Source of the DNA: Bacillus thuringiensis | GTDB taxonomy: Bacteria > Bacillota > Bacilli > Bacillales > Bacillaceae_G | Length of the DNA: 64,000 bases | Direction: 5' to 3' | NCBI RefSeq assembly: GCF_001182785.1 | Contig: NZ_CP012099.1 | Location: forward strand, 3,160,501 to 3,224,500 | In this document: piece by piece, positions 10,559-18,694 of the stretch | Position numbering within the stretch: position 1 is the stretch's first letter | How the letters are laid out: each line of letters starts with the position of its first letter | Program-made: the position numbers and the translations under genes | Notes under the pieces: generated by a model | What the model saw: the letters and a program-made list of their open reading frames with translations, nothing else | What the model was told of the DNA's origin: nothing | The model's database searches: none

Positions 10559-10596
10559 AATATCCGCTCCTAAGTTCTCATTTTTTGTACTTTAGA

Positions 10597-10627
10597 AGAA
10601 AAGCAGCAACTTACACAGTTGCTGCTT
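10597..10627 (-). terminator. Terminator overlapping the end of the CNNM/CBS gene
   Basis: AAAGCAGCAACTGTG and the complementary TTGCTGCTTT form a stem that includes the last codons and stop of the gene, followed on the minus strand by TTCTTC. Confidence 0.7.
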
Positions 10628-11939
10628 TCTCTTCTTCTTGTTCTTGTTCCATCTTACGAATTTCAACACGTTTAATTTGGTAAGCGTCTTTTTCTAACAC
10701 TTTAAATTCATAACCTTCCGCCTCAACGTGTTGTCCTTCTTCGATTTCATGATTTTGCATCATAATCCATCCACCGATTGTATCCACATCATCTTCTTCG
10801 ATGTGTAATCCAAATAAATCTTTCACTTCTGAGATAAGCACTTTCCCATCAACAATAATATGTTGCTCGTTCACATGTTGAATTGGTGGTGCTTCATCTT
10901 CATCATATTCGTCACGAATTTCGCCGACGATTTCCTCCAAGATATCTTCAAGCGTTACAATTCCAGCTGTTCCTCCGTACTCATCATATAAAACAGCCAT
11001 CGGAATTCGCTTCTTCTGCATTTGAAGTAATAAATCGTGAATTGGAGTCGTTTCCATCACTTCAATAATCGGACGCATATACGAGCGGATAGATGATAAA
11101 TCTTTTTGATCCTCGGTCATATATCGAATAAAGAAATCTTTTACGTTGACCATACCGATAATATCATCTTTATCTTCTCCAAAAATCGGATAACGTGTGT
11201 ATCGCTCATTTTGGATTACTTTCATGTGTTCTTCTACTGAATCTTCCAGGTAGAAACCAATGATTTCTGTTCGCGGTACCATAATCTCTTTTGCAATACG
11301 ATTATCAAATTCAAAAATGTTATTTACGTACTTGTATTCAGCTTGATTAATTTCGCCACTTTCATAGCTATCTGAAAGGATAAGACGTAATTCTTCTTCT
11401 GTATGAGCTACTTCATGTTCTGAAGCTGGCTTTAAACCAAATAAACCAGTTATCACACGAGCTGAACCGTTCAATACCCAAATAAATGGATACATTACTT
11501 TATAGAACATCATTAATGGACCTGCCAATAATAACGTTACCCTTTCAGCCTTTTGAATTGCCATCGTTTTTGGAGCTAATTCTCCTACTACAACGTGTAA
11601 ATACGTCATAATCATAAAAGCAAGACCAAATGTTAATACTGATGAAATAGAAGGATTTAAGTTCCATTTCTCAAATAACGGGTGTAATAACTTTTCAATT
11701 GTCGGTTCACCTAACCAACCTAATCCCATAGCTGTAACTGTAATACCTAATTGACAAGCAGATAAATATTCATCTAAATTTGTTGTTACCTTTTTCGCTG
11801 CTAAAGCACCGCGTTTTCCTTCCGCAACAAGCTGATCGATACGGCTTGAACGTATCTTTACAATCGCAAACTCTGCTGCTACGAAAAATCCAGTAAATGC
11901 GATTAAAATCGCAACCATGACTAAATTAAATATTTCCAA
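10611..11939 (-). CDS. CNNM-CBS-CorC/HlyC family protein (MpfA/YhdP-like)
   Basis: 442 residues in the usual order: a CNNM/DUF21 membrane domain (about 1-195, four helices), paired CBS domains (about 205-335, with IMVPRTEI and MAVLYDEYGGTAGIVTLEDILEEIVGEI), and a C-terminal CorC_HlyC domain (about 350-425). In B. subtilis the relative YhdP (MpfA) exports magnesium and sits next to the MerR gene yhdQ (cueR); the same pairing is present here, with the MerR gene divergently oriented to it not seen but immediately upstream on the same strand. Start is TTG, six bases after AAGGGG. A small hairpin overlaps that ribosome site. The hemolysin name often given to this family is misleading. Confidence 0.93.
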   Translation of the reverse strand: MEIFNLVMVAILIAFTGFFVAAEFAIVKIRSSRIDQLVAEGKRGALAAKKVTTNLDEYLSACQLGITVTAMGLGWLGEPTIEKLLHPLFEKWNLNPSISSVLTFGLAFMIMTYLHVVVGELAPKTMAIQKAERVTLLLAGPLMMFYKVMYPFIWVLNGSARVITGLFGLKPASEHEVAHTEEELRLILSDSYESGEINQAEYKYVNNIFEFDNRIAKEIMVPRTEIIGFYLEDSVEEHMKVIQNERYTRYPIFGEDKDDIIGMVNVKDFFIRYMTEDQKDLSSIRSYMRPIIEVMETTPIHDLLLQMQKKRIPMAVLYDEYGGTAGIVTLEDILEEIVGEIRDEYDEDEAPPIQHVNEQHIIVDGKVLISEVKDLFGLHIEEDDVDTIGGWIMMQNHEIEEGQHVEAEGYEFKVLEKDAYQIKRVEIRKMEQEQEEEKAATV

Positions 11940-11946
11940 TGAATCC

Positions 11947-11966
11947 CCTTAGTTAAAAAACTAAGG
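11947..11966 (-). promoter_or_regulatory. Hairpin overlapping the CNNM gene ribosome site
   Basis: CCTTAGTT pairs with AACTAAGG around a four-base loop in the leader. The 3' arm contains the AAGG of the AAGGGG ribosome site, so the hairpin could lower translation. It is not an M-box magnesium riboswitch; those motifs are absent. Confidence 0.4.
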
Positions 11967-12058
11967 TGTCCACCTCCTGTATACTATAATGTTTTCTTAT
12001 TTGTTTGTTAGAAAACATAGCCCGATACAAAAATTAAAGAGGTCGGATTTCACCTATT

Positions 12059-12466
12059 CTATAATAATAGAGCAAGTGTCTGTATTAAAGCTGTCGTTTG
12101 ACCTGATAAAGATTTCGATATTTTTTCACGTTGTGAATCAGTCAATTCATCTAAAAGCGGCTTTAACTCTGTAAGCTCCACTTCTAATCGATGAATATGG
12201 TCTGTCACTTCATTCACTTGTTTCGAAACGTGTTCATTGATACCGAGCAGCTTCTTCTTCTCCTCGATTTTCTCTTTAATCTCACAAAGCGGCATATGCA
12301 TTTCTTTGCACTTCTCAATAAATTGTAATGTCTCAAATGCTGTTTCGTCGTAATAGCGATAATTAGATTGAGATCGCTCCGCTTTTAAGATACCTAGATT
12401 CGTATAATAATCAATCGTTCGTTTCGACACGTGAGCCATGAGAGCCAACTGTCCGATTCGATACAC
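12059..12466 (-). CDS. MerR family transcriptional regulator
   Basis: 135 residues. N-terminal MerR helix-turn-helix with YRIGQLALMAHVSKRTIDYYTNLGIL (residues 2-27), followed by a wing and a long coiled coil (about 70-115) for dimerisation. There is no conserved Cys pair in the effector region, so a metal sensor of CueR type is doubtful; it resembles B. subtilis YhdQ by context, next to the YhdP-like gene. The start is GTG; the GGGGGGAAG ribosome site lies somewhat far upstream (about 13 bases), so a start two to four codons earlier at a rare codon cannot be excluded. Confidence 0.88.
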   Translation of the reverse strand: MYRIGQLALMAHVSKRTIDYYTNLGILKAERSQSNYRYYDETAFETLQFIEKCKEMHMPLCEIKEKIEEKKKLLGINEHVSKQVNEVTDHIHRLEVELTELKPLLDELTDSQREKISKSLSGQTTALIQTLALLL

Positions 12467-12727
12467 CTTCCCAACGATCTTCCCCCCTTGTTTATATTAC
12501 TTACATCATACAACACATAAACTGTACAGTCAAACGTGACGGTTTATTATTCACAATTTATACATAATTCCAATCTCCAGCTATTATTATTCAATACGAG
12601 TAATCTACACTCATACAATAAAATCACTAAACTATTACCTAATCACTACATTGTCTGCCACTTTTAACCTTTCTTATTTAAATGCATATCCTACTAATAA
12701 TGATTGCTTGTATTGGAGGGAATTAAT

Positions 12728-13501
12728 ATGAAAAAGACAATCATTTCTCATTTTTATAATGAAGAATACCTACTTCCATGGTGGCTTATGCATCACACGA
12801 AAATATTCGATCACGGCATTTTAATTAATAGAGGGTCTACAGATCGTTCCGTAGAGATTTGTAAACTATTAGCACCCCACTGGGAAATACGAAATTCCAG
12901 ATTTCTTGAGTTTGATCCAACTAATACTGATATTGAAGTGATGGAAATTGAAAGAGAAGTTTCAGGTTGGAAAATCGTTTTAAATACTACTGAATTCTTT
13001 TGTTGTAATAATACTGAAGAATTTTTTTCATCTCTTCATACACTAGGCCAAAACATGTATGCGATTAGAATGATTTTAATGATAGATAATCATAATTATA
13101 ATTATTCAAAGCCTAGATATTCTATCCCCTTAGTAGAACAGCGATACCACGGTGTCTTCCCTTATAACCCAAATCTCGGATGTTCTTGGAGATTTATTCA
13201 CAATCATCTAGACGGTGCATATTTACCTGGTAGACATCATTCGCGGCATGGATATATAATTTATGACTATCCTTCATTTATTTTAAAATTTTATTTTAGC
13301 CCTTGGAATGAACAATCAAAGGCAAGAAAATTACAAATTACGCCTACCCTTTCAAAGAGGGGTGTTCAAATGGGGCTTCAAACACATTACGGTCAATCTC
13401 CTGAAGTACTGGACATACGTTTTTTAGAGCTGAGTAACCTAACACAAGACCTACGTAATAACCCCGAATACCAAGAATTATTTCCAAAATTCAAACCGTA
13501 A
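12728..13501 (+). CDS. Family 2-like glycosyltransferase, copy 1
   Basis: 257 residues from the ATG at 12728, which follows GGAGGG by seven bases (the frame opens earlier but without a ribosome site). It begins MKKTIISHFYNEEYLLPWW, then HGILINRGSTDRSVEICK, the GT-A pattern of a nucleotide-sugar transferase with the N-x-x-S/T-D-R-S segment. No signal peptide or membrane helix. It is clearly paralogous to the minus-strand gene at 17566-18327; shared stretches include SHFYNEEYLLPWWL, HHTK-FDHGILIN-GSTDRSVEICK and RKLQI-PTLS. The two flank the CDP-sugar genes, so it probably transfers or modifies a sugar made by them. Acceptor unknown; a surface glycan or spore glycoprotein is a guess. Confidence 0.85.
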   Translation: MKKTIISHFYNEEYLLPWWLMHHTKIFDHGILINRGSTDRSVEICKLLAPHWEIRNSRFLEFDPTNTDIEVMEIEREVSGWKIVLNTTEFFCCNNTEEFFSSLHTLGQNMYAIRMILMIDNHNYNYSKPRYSIPLVEQRYHGVFPYNPNLGCSWRFIHNHLDGAYLPGRHHSRHGYIIYDYPSFILKFYFSPWNEQSKARKLQITPTLSKRGVQMGLQTHYGQSPEVLDIRFLELSNLTQDLRNNPEYQELFPKFKP

Positions 13502-13616
13502 TATTTTCTGTATTGTCATCACCTCAAACAATTTCATTCACTTAATCAAAAACAATCTCATTTGCATAAAACATGAATACTGTATAAATAATAAATTTTT
13601 ATTTTAGGAGGAAAAA

Positions 13617-14384
13617 ATGAAAGCTGTTATTCTTGCTGGTGGGTACGGTACAAGAATTGGGGAAGAAACACATTTAAAACCGAAACCTATGATTGAAATT
13701 GGAACAAAACCCATTCTATGGCACATTATGAGTTTGTATAGTCATTACGGGATTACTGAGTTTATTATTTGCTTAGGCTATAAAGGATATGCAATTAAAG
13801 AGTTCTTTCTAAACTACAACTTACACATGTCTGATTTCACAATACATTTAAGCGATAATACAATTACTAGCCATTCACACCCTATCGAACCATGGAAAGT
13901 TACACTAATCGATACTGGTGTAAATACCGAAACGGGTGGCCGAGTGAAAAAGATTCAAAATTATGTCGGAGACGAACCTTTCTACCTCACTTATGGTGAT
14001 GGATTAAGTAATGTAAATATAAAAGAACTTATTACATTTCATAAACAACATGGGAAAATGGCTACTGTTACTGCCGTACAACCTCCTGGTAGATTTGGTT
14101 CTCTCATATTAGATAAACAGTCTGTAACATCTTTTCAAGAAAAACCATTAGGTGATGGCGGATGGGTTAACGGTGGATTTTTCGTTTTAAATCCTGAAGT
14201 TTTCAATTACATTAGTGGAGATAAGTCTGTTTTTGAAACAGACACTTTAGTTCAGTTAGTAAACAAAAATGAATTGGCCGCATATCAACATTCTGGTTTT
14301 TGGCATCCGATGGATACATTGCGCGATAAAAATAAATTAGTCGAGCTATGGGAAAGTAATAACGCTCCGTGGAAGGTTTGGTAA
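13617..14384 (+). CDS. rfbF: Glucose-1-phosphate cytidylyltransferase
   Basis: 255 residues; makes CDP-glucose from glucose 1-phosphate and CTP. The nucleotidyltransferase signature is MKAVILAGGYGTRIGEET-x-KPKPMIEIG at residues 1-27, and RVKKIQNYVGDEPFYLTYGDG (about 107-127) carries the catalytic D-G-D-like YGDG metal site; the C-terminal ends with the usual HPMDTLRDKN. AGGAGG precedes the ATG. It is the first step of the CDP-6-deoxyhexose pathway and is followed after one base by rfbG, an operon arrangement seen in O-antigen clusters. Confidence 0.96.
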   Translation: MKAVILAGGYGTRIGEETHLKPKPMIEIGTKPILWHIMSLYSHYGITEFIICLGYKGYAIKEFFLNYNLHMSDFTIHLSDNTITSHSHPIEPWKVTLIDTGVNTETGGRVKKIQNYVGDEPFYLTYGDGLSNVNIKELITFHKQHGKMATVTAVQPPGRFGSLILDKQSVTSFQEKPLGDGGWVNGGFFVLNPEVFNYISGDKSVFETDTLVQLVNKNELAAYQHSGFWHPMDTLRDKNKLVELWESNNAPWKVW

Positions 14385-14385
14385 T

Positions 14386-15441
14386 ATGGCTTCATCATCT
14401 TTTTGGAATAAGAAAAAAGTATTTATTACGGGACATACTGGATTTAAAGGCTCTTGGCTCACCCTTTTCTTAAGTTCTTTAGGCGCAGAGGTAATTGGAT
14501 ACTCTTCTCACCCTCCATCAATCCCTAATCTTTTTGAACAATGTAACGTAGCAAAAGAGTGCACGACAATGAAAGGCGATATTACAGATTATGATTCTTT
14601 ATTCCATGCCATAAATCAGCATAAACCCGACATAGTATTTCATTTAGCAGCTCAGCCAATCGTAACCACTTCATACAAAAATCCCATTAATACATTTAAA
14701 ACGAATGTTTTAGGAACTGTTCACGTACTAGAAGCGGCAAAATACAGCGAAAGCGTACGTATCATTATTAATGTGACAAGTGATAAATGTTATGAAAATG
14801 ACGAGAGTGGCGACCGAGCATTTGTGGAAAAAGACCGACTAGGAGGCTTTGATCCTTATAGTGCTAGTAAAGCTTGTGCTGAACTAGTTGCAACGTCATA
14901 TCAAAAATCATTCTTCCACACTAACACTCTTAAACTTGCCTCAGTCAGAGCAGGTAACGTCATCGGCGGTGGTGATTGGGCAGAAGATCGATTATTCCCA
15001 GATATCATTCGTGCATATTTACAAGATGATACATTAAATATTAGAAACAAAAACGCTATTCGCCCGTGGCAACACGTATTAGACCCTTTACACGGCTATA
15101 TTCTTTTAGCTGAAAATCTTTGGCAAGACGCCGAATATGCAACAGCGTGGAATTTCGGCCCGTTGAACGAACCTAACAGAACAGTTTATGATGTCATTCA
15201 ATCTGTAATAAAATTATGGAATAAACAACTAACAATCCTTTTCCCCTCTACAAATACTCCTTATGAATCACCTATCTTAACACTGGACAGTACAAAAGCA
15301 GTAAACAAACTCGGCTGGACTCCTAAGTTATCAACAGATCATTCTATCGCTTGGACTGTTGATTGGTACAAAAAATATGCATCTGGTGAAAATATAGAAT
15401 CTTTCACACGACAACAAATCGATGCATTCAAAAATTTATAA
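14386..15441 (+). CDS. rfbG: CDP-glucose 4,6-dehydratase
   Basis: 351-residue extended SDR enzyme that turns CDP-glucose into CDP-4-keto-6-deoxyglucose. The NAD site is VFITGHTGFKGSWL (residues 9-22), the active site has VTSDKCYE (about 129-136) and Y-x-x-x-K in DPYSASKACAEL (about 158-169). SVRAGNVIGGGDWAEDRLFPD is the typical substrate loop. Starts one base after rfbF ends, implying translational coupling. No partner for 3-deoxygenation (ddhC/ascC or E3) is present, so the keto sugar must go to the C-methyltransferase next door. Confidence 0.96.
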   Translation: MASSSFWNKKKVFITGHTGFKGSWLTLFLSSLGAEVIGYSSHPPSIPNLFEQCNVAKECTTMKGDITDYDSLFHAINQHKPDIVFHLAAQPIVTTSYKNPINTFKTNVLGTVHVLEAAKYSESVRIIINVTSDKCYENDESGDRAFVEKDRLGGFDPYSASKACAELVATSYQKSFFHTNTLKLASVRAGNVIGGGDWAEDRLFPDIIRAYLQDDTLNIRNKNAIRPWQHVLDPLHGYILLAENLWQDAEYATAWNFGPLNEPNRTVYDVIQSVIKLWNKQLTILFPSTNTPYESPILTLDSTKAVNKLGWTPKLSTDHSIAWTVDWYKKYASGENIESFTRQQIDAFKNL

Positions 15442-15453
15442 GGGGGCTATAAA

Positions 15454-16677
15454 ATGGAACAGAAAAAATGCCGTTTTTGCCACTCATTACTAACCAACAC
15501 TTTTTTAGATTTGGGCGTTTCCCCTCTCGCTAATTCATTTGTAGCTCCTGAAACTTCATATAAAATGGAACCTTTTTATCCGCTGCACACATTTGTTTGT
15601 CACTCTTGTTTACTCGTACAGCTAGATGAATTTGAATCCCCGCAAAATATTTTCCATAACTATTTATACTTCAGCTCTTACTCCTCAAGTTGGCTACTAC
15701 ACGCTAAACAATACGTAGAAATGGCGATTAAGCGTTTCAACTTAACGAAACATTCAAAAGTAATTGAAATTGCAAGTAACGATGGGTACTTATTACAATA
15801 CTTCCAAAAAGAAAATATCGAGACGCTGGGAATTGAACCAGCAAAAAACGTAGCAGACATCGCTATCCAAAAAGGAATTCCTACTCATGTGAATTTTTTC
15901 AGTAATGACTTAGCAACAAAATTGCCACAAGCTGATTTAATCGTCGCAAATAACGTATTAGCGCACGTTCCAAACTTGCATGATTTTGTCGCTGGTTTAA
16001 AAACACTATTAAAACGTGATGGTACGATAACAATTGAATTCCCGCACTTATTGAATCTTATATCTTTTAAGCAGTTCGATACTATCTATCATGAACACTT
16101 CTCATACTTCTCACTCATAAGCCTTCAAAAAATTTTAGCTCATCATCATTTACAGATTGTTGATGTAGAAGAGCTTTCAACACACGGTGGTTCATTGCGT
16201 ATTTTTATAAACCATCTAAGTGCCCGATCCACTATCCATTCCAATGTTACAAAATTAATTCAAAAAGAAGTCGACCACGGATTAGATATTTTAGATTGCT
16301 ATCTACTTTTTTCTAAACGAGTGGAACAATTGAAAATAAATATTTTAAAGTTTTTTATTGAAGCGAAAGCTTTAAACAAACAAATTATCGGTTACGGTGC
16401 TCCAGCTAAAGGGAACACCCTTTTAAATTATTGCGGGATAGGTAAAGAATTTCTAGCTTATACAGTAGATAAAAATCCTCACAAACAAAATCTTCTTTTA
16501 CCAGGAACTCGTATTCCAATAAAATCTCCAGAAGAAATTAAACGTACAAAACCTGATTACATTCTCATACTTCCTTGGAATTTGAAAGACGAAATTATGA
16601 AAGAATGCTCTTTCATTCGTCAATGGGGCGGTAAATTTTTAGTGGCGGTTCCAGAAATTGAGGTGATCGAGCCATGA
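15454..16677 (+). CDS. NDP-hexose C-methyltransferase (TylC3-like)
   Basis: 407 residues with the three-part plan of sugar C-methyltransferases: an N-terminal zinc-binding domain with CRFC (residues 5-8) and CHSC (residues 50-53), a central SAM domain with VIEIASNDGYLLQYF (about 105-119), the active-site segment YHEHFSYFS (about 212-220), and the C-terminal domain with IIGYGAPAKGNTLLNY. Relatives methylate C-3 of 4-keto-6-deoxy sugars on TDP (TylC3, EvaC). Here the substrate would be a CDP-linked 4-keto sugar from RfbG, giving a branched sugar. The substrate base is inferred from the neighbours. Overlaps the next gene by four bases. Confidence 0.92.
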   Translation: MEQKKCRFCHSLLTNTFLDLGVSPLANSFVAPETSYKMEPFYPLHTFVCHSCLLVQLDEFESPQNIFHNYLYFSSYSSSWLLHAKQYVEMAIKRFNLTKHSKVIEIASNDGYLLQYFQKENIETLGIEPAKNVADIAIQKGIPTHVNFFSNDLATKLPQADLIVANNVLAHVPNLHDFVAGLKTLLKRDGTITIEFPHLLNLISFKQFDTIYHEHFSYFSLISLQKILAHHHLQIVDVEELSTHGGSLRIFINHLSARSTIHSNVTKLIQKEVDHGLDILDCYLLFSKRVEQLKINILKFFIEAKALNKQIIGYGAPAKGNTLLNYCGIGKEFLAYTVDKNPHKQNLLLPGTRIPIKSPEEIKRTKPDYILILPWNLKDEIMKECSFIRQWGGKFLVAVPEIEVIEP

Positions 16678-17597
16678 AGAAAGTTGTTGTAACAGGTGGT
16701 AGTGGCTGGATAGGTAAATATGTCGTACATTCACTTATACAAAAGGGATATGAAGTACACGCCACGTACAATAAAAATAAACCCTCTCACCTCCCTTGCC
16801 ATTGGTATAAAGTAAACTTGCTTCGCGATGACGAAGTAAAACAATTCATTTACGACGTTCAGCCTAGCCATCTCATTCTCCTTGCTTGGGAAGCAGTACC
16901 ACCAGCATGCTATGTTTCAATTAATAATTACTATTGGCTAAAGTCTAGTATTTCATTGATTCAACACTTCACAACATGCGGCGGAAAGCGCGTCGTCGTT
17001 GCAGGTACTGGCGCAGAATATGAATGGTTTAACGGCGTATTATTTGAAGACTCACCGCTTCTTTCCTATAAAACCCCGTATTCATTATGTAAAAATGCAC
17101 TGCACTCCTGGTTAGAAACGTATGCACAACAAACAGGCCTCAGCATGTGTTGGGGCCGCATTTTTCATATGTATGGCCCTCACGAACAAGGTAATCGGCT
17201 CTTTTCGAACATTATCACTTCCTTATTAAAAAACGAGGAAGCACTATGTACACATGGAAAACAATCGAGAGATTTCCTCCATGTGAGTGACGTCGCTGAC
17301 GCTCTCGTAACAGTATTAGAACATGGCGTTACAGGCACCATCAATATCGCTTCAGGTCAATCTGTACAAATTAAAGAACTAGCTTCTATCATCTCTAAAA
17401 AAATAGGGAAAGAACATTTAATTAAACTAGGCGCGATTCCCTTCTCTAAGGATGAACCTTTATTCGTCGGCGTTAGTGTAGAACGTTTAAAGACTGAAGT
17501 AAACTGGAAACCACAATACGATTTAAATACTGGCATTGAAGATACAATCTTGTGGTGGGAATCATTTATAAAAAAGCATAACGATACGCAGCATTAA
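16674..17597 (+). CDS. NAD(P)-dependent epimerase/4-ketoreductase
   Basis: 307-residue SDR protein. VTGGSGWIGKYVVHSL (residues 6-21) is the Rossmann GxxGxxG, and YSLCKNALHSWLE (about 138-150) gives the Y-x-x-x-K pair; VVAGTGAEYEW is the third catalytic strand. The ATG overlaps the end of the C-methyltransferase by four bases, so the genes are coupled. Its place suggests it reduces the 4-keto group of the C-methylated CDP sugar, closing the pathway. It converges with the minus-strand glycosyltransferase, overlapping 32 bases at the 3' ends. Confidence 0.88.
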   Translation: MKKVVVTGGSGWIGKYVVHSLIQKGYEVHATYNKNKPSHLPCHWYKVNLLRDDEVKQFIYDVQPSHLILLAWEAVPPACYVSINNYYWLKSSISLIQHFTTCGGKRVVVAGTGAEYEWFNGVLFEDSPLLSYKTPYSLCKNALHSWLETYAQQTGLSMCWGRIFHMYGPHEQGNRLFSNIITSLLKNEEALCTHGKQSRDFLHVSDVADALVTVLEHGVTGTINIASGQSVQIKELASIISKKIGKEHLIKLGAIPFSKDEPLFVGVSVERLKTEVNWKPQYDLNTGIEDTILWWESFIKKHNDTQH

Positions 17598-18327
17598 ACC
17601 GTAAATCCTTCGTTCCTCTCGCTAATTCCTTATACCATTCTTCTAATCTTTCCGGCGTAACAATATGATGCGTACCCATTCCTCCATGCTTACTAGCTTC
17701 AGAAAGAGTCGGACCAATTTGTAACTTTCTCTTTCTCATCGCATCGTTCCACGGACTAAATCCAAACCATAATATACAAGCAAGAGGTGGATAGCTCATA
17801 GATTCATGCGCGGATAAATGTCTTCCAACCGTATAACTTCCGTGTTCATGGTTATGAATAAATCTACCTCTTCTCCATAACGCCCAATCTTCTGGTAAAT
17901 AACCGTGAAATCGTTGTTTCATTAAAGGGATTCCAAAGTTAAGGTCCGGATAATTATAGTTAAGATTATCGACCATAATAAGCCCTTCTAGCCAATACAT
18001 CCTCCCTCCCAATTTATTTAGTGATTTCCAAAACTGATTTTTATCTTGCACACAAAGAAACTCAGTCGTATTTAAAATCATTTTCCATCCTTTTACTTCT
18101 TGTTCTACCATCATTACTTCATGATCTGTCGCAAATGCATCAAACTCTGGATTCACAGAATCTCGCACTTCCCAATGCGGTGCGAATTTTTTACAAATTT
18201 CGACTGAACGATCTGTAGAACCTTTATTAATTAAAATGCCATGATCAAACAGTTTCGTATGATGCTTAAGCCACCATGGTAATAAATACTCTTCATTGTA
18301 AAAATGAGAAATAACGGTTGTAGTTAT
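17566..18327 (-). CDS. Family 2-like glycosyltransferase, copy 2, no canonical start
   Basis: Paralogue of the gene at 12728. Homology runs through TTTVISHFYNEEYLLPWWL and HGILINKGSTDRSVEIC, but the frame back to the upstream stop (18364-18366) contains no ATG, GTG or TTG at the place where its twin begins. After a perfect GAGGAGG site (18342-18336) come ATT (18330-18328, five bases on) and ATA (18327-18325, eight bases on, aligned with the ATG of the twin). The first canonical codon is an internal GTG at 18168, which would remove 53 residues including the nucleotide-sugar site. So either a rare ATT/ATA start is used (infC uses ATT) or the start was lost by one substitution. The remaining 253 codons are intact, which argues for recent change or continued use. 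Confidence 0.75.
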   Translation of the reverse strand: MTTTVISHFYNEEYLLPWWLKHHTKLFDHGILINKGSTDRSVEICKKFAPHWEVRDSVNPEFDAFATDHEVMMVEQEVKGWKMILNTTEFLCVQDKNQFWKSLNKLGGRMYWLEGLIMVDNLNYNYPDLNFGIPLMKQRFHGYLPEDWALWRRGRFIHNHEHGSYTVGRHLSAHESMSYPPLACILWFGFSPWNDAMRKRKLQIGPTLSEASKHGGMGTHHIVTPERLEEWYKELARGTKDLRFNAAYRYAFL

Positions 18328-18557
18328 AATATTCTCCTCCTCTTTCTCTATTAATCTACTTTTTCATCCTACTCTTAATATACTTCTCAGTTATGTAATT
18401 GGTTTCTTTTATTTTTAAAATATGTTTTTCTACCATATACTATGCTTTCTTAGACAATTTCCATTTTCTAAAGAATCAACTCCGTACAATAAACACCCCC
18501 AATAAACTGAAAATTAAGTTATAATATCATTATAAAATACGAAGGGGGAATGCACGC

Positions 18558-18608
18558 ATGTACTACAACACTTCATTCGAAAATGATCAACCTGTAGGCC
18601 GTCTATAA
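18558..18608 (+). CDS. 16-aa leader peptide of the EamA exporter gene
   Basis: MYYNTSFENDQPVGRL followed by TAA. A good ribosome site (AAGGGGGA, ten bases before the ATG) and its position between promoter and attenuator hairpins mark it as a leader ORF. Its last codons GGC CGT CTA contain the strand that can pair with the ribosome site of the exporter gene, so a ribosome at its end would release that site. A possible -10 (TATAAT, 18520-18525) lies upstream. Confidence 0.7.
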   Translation: MYYNTSFENDQPVGRL

Positions 18609-18686
18609 ACTAAGACGGGCATTCATTTAGCACATACACTATGCCTCGTCTTAGGGAACTCATATTACCCTAAAAATAGACGGAGG
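18599..18686 (+). promoter_or_regulatory. Translational attenuator of the EamA exporter
   Basis: Mutually exclusive stems can be drawn. (1) CCGTCTA (18599-18605, in the leader ORF) with TAGACGG (18677-18683), which takes the first bases of the exporter's GGAGG (18682-18686). (2) CCGTCT with AGACGG at 18613-18618. (3) CTAAGACGGGCAT (18610-18622) with ATGCCTCGTCTTAG (18641-18654), 13 pairs and one bulge. (4) TTAGGG (18651-18656) with CCCTAA (18668-18673). Stems 1 and 3 can coexist and hide the ribosome site; a stalled ribosome on the leader breaks stem 1. No T-run, so control is at translation. Drawn by eye. Confidence 0.65.
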
Positions 18687-18694
18687 TACTTTAC

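Noticed and set aside
11940..11990. Magnesium (M-box) riboswitch before the CNNM gene
   Set aside because: Only a small SD-overlapping hairpin is present; conserved M-box sequences are missing and the leader is too short.
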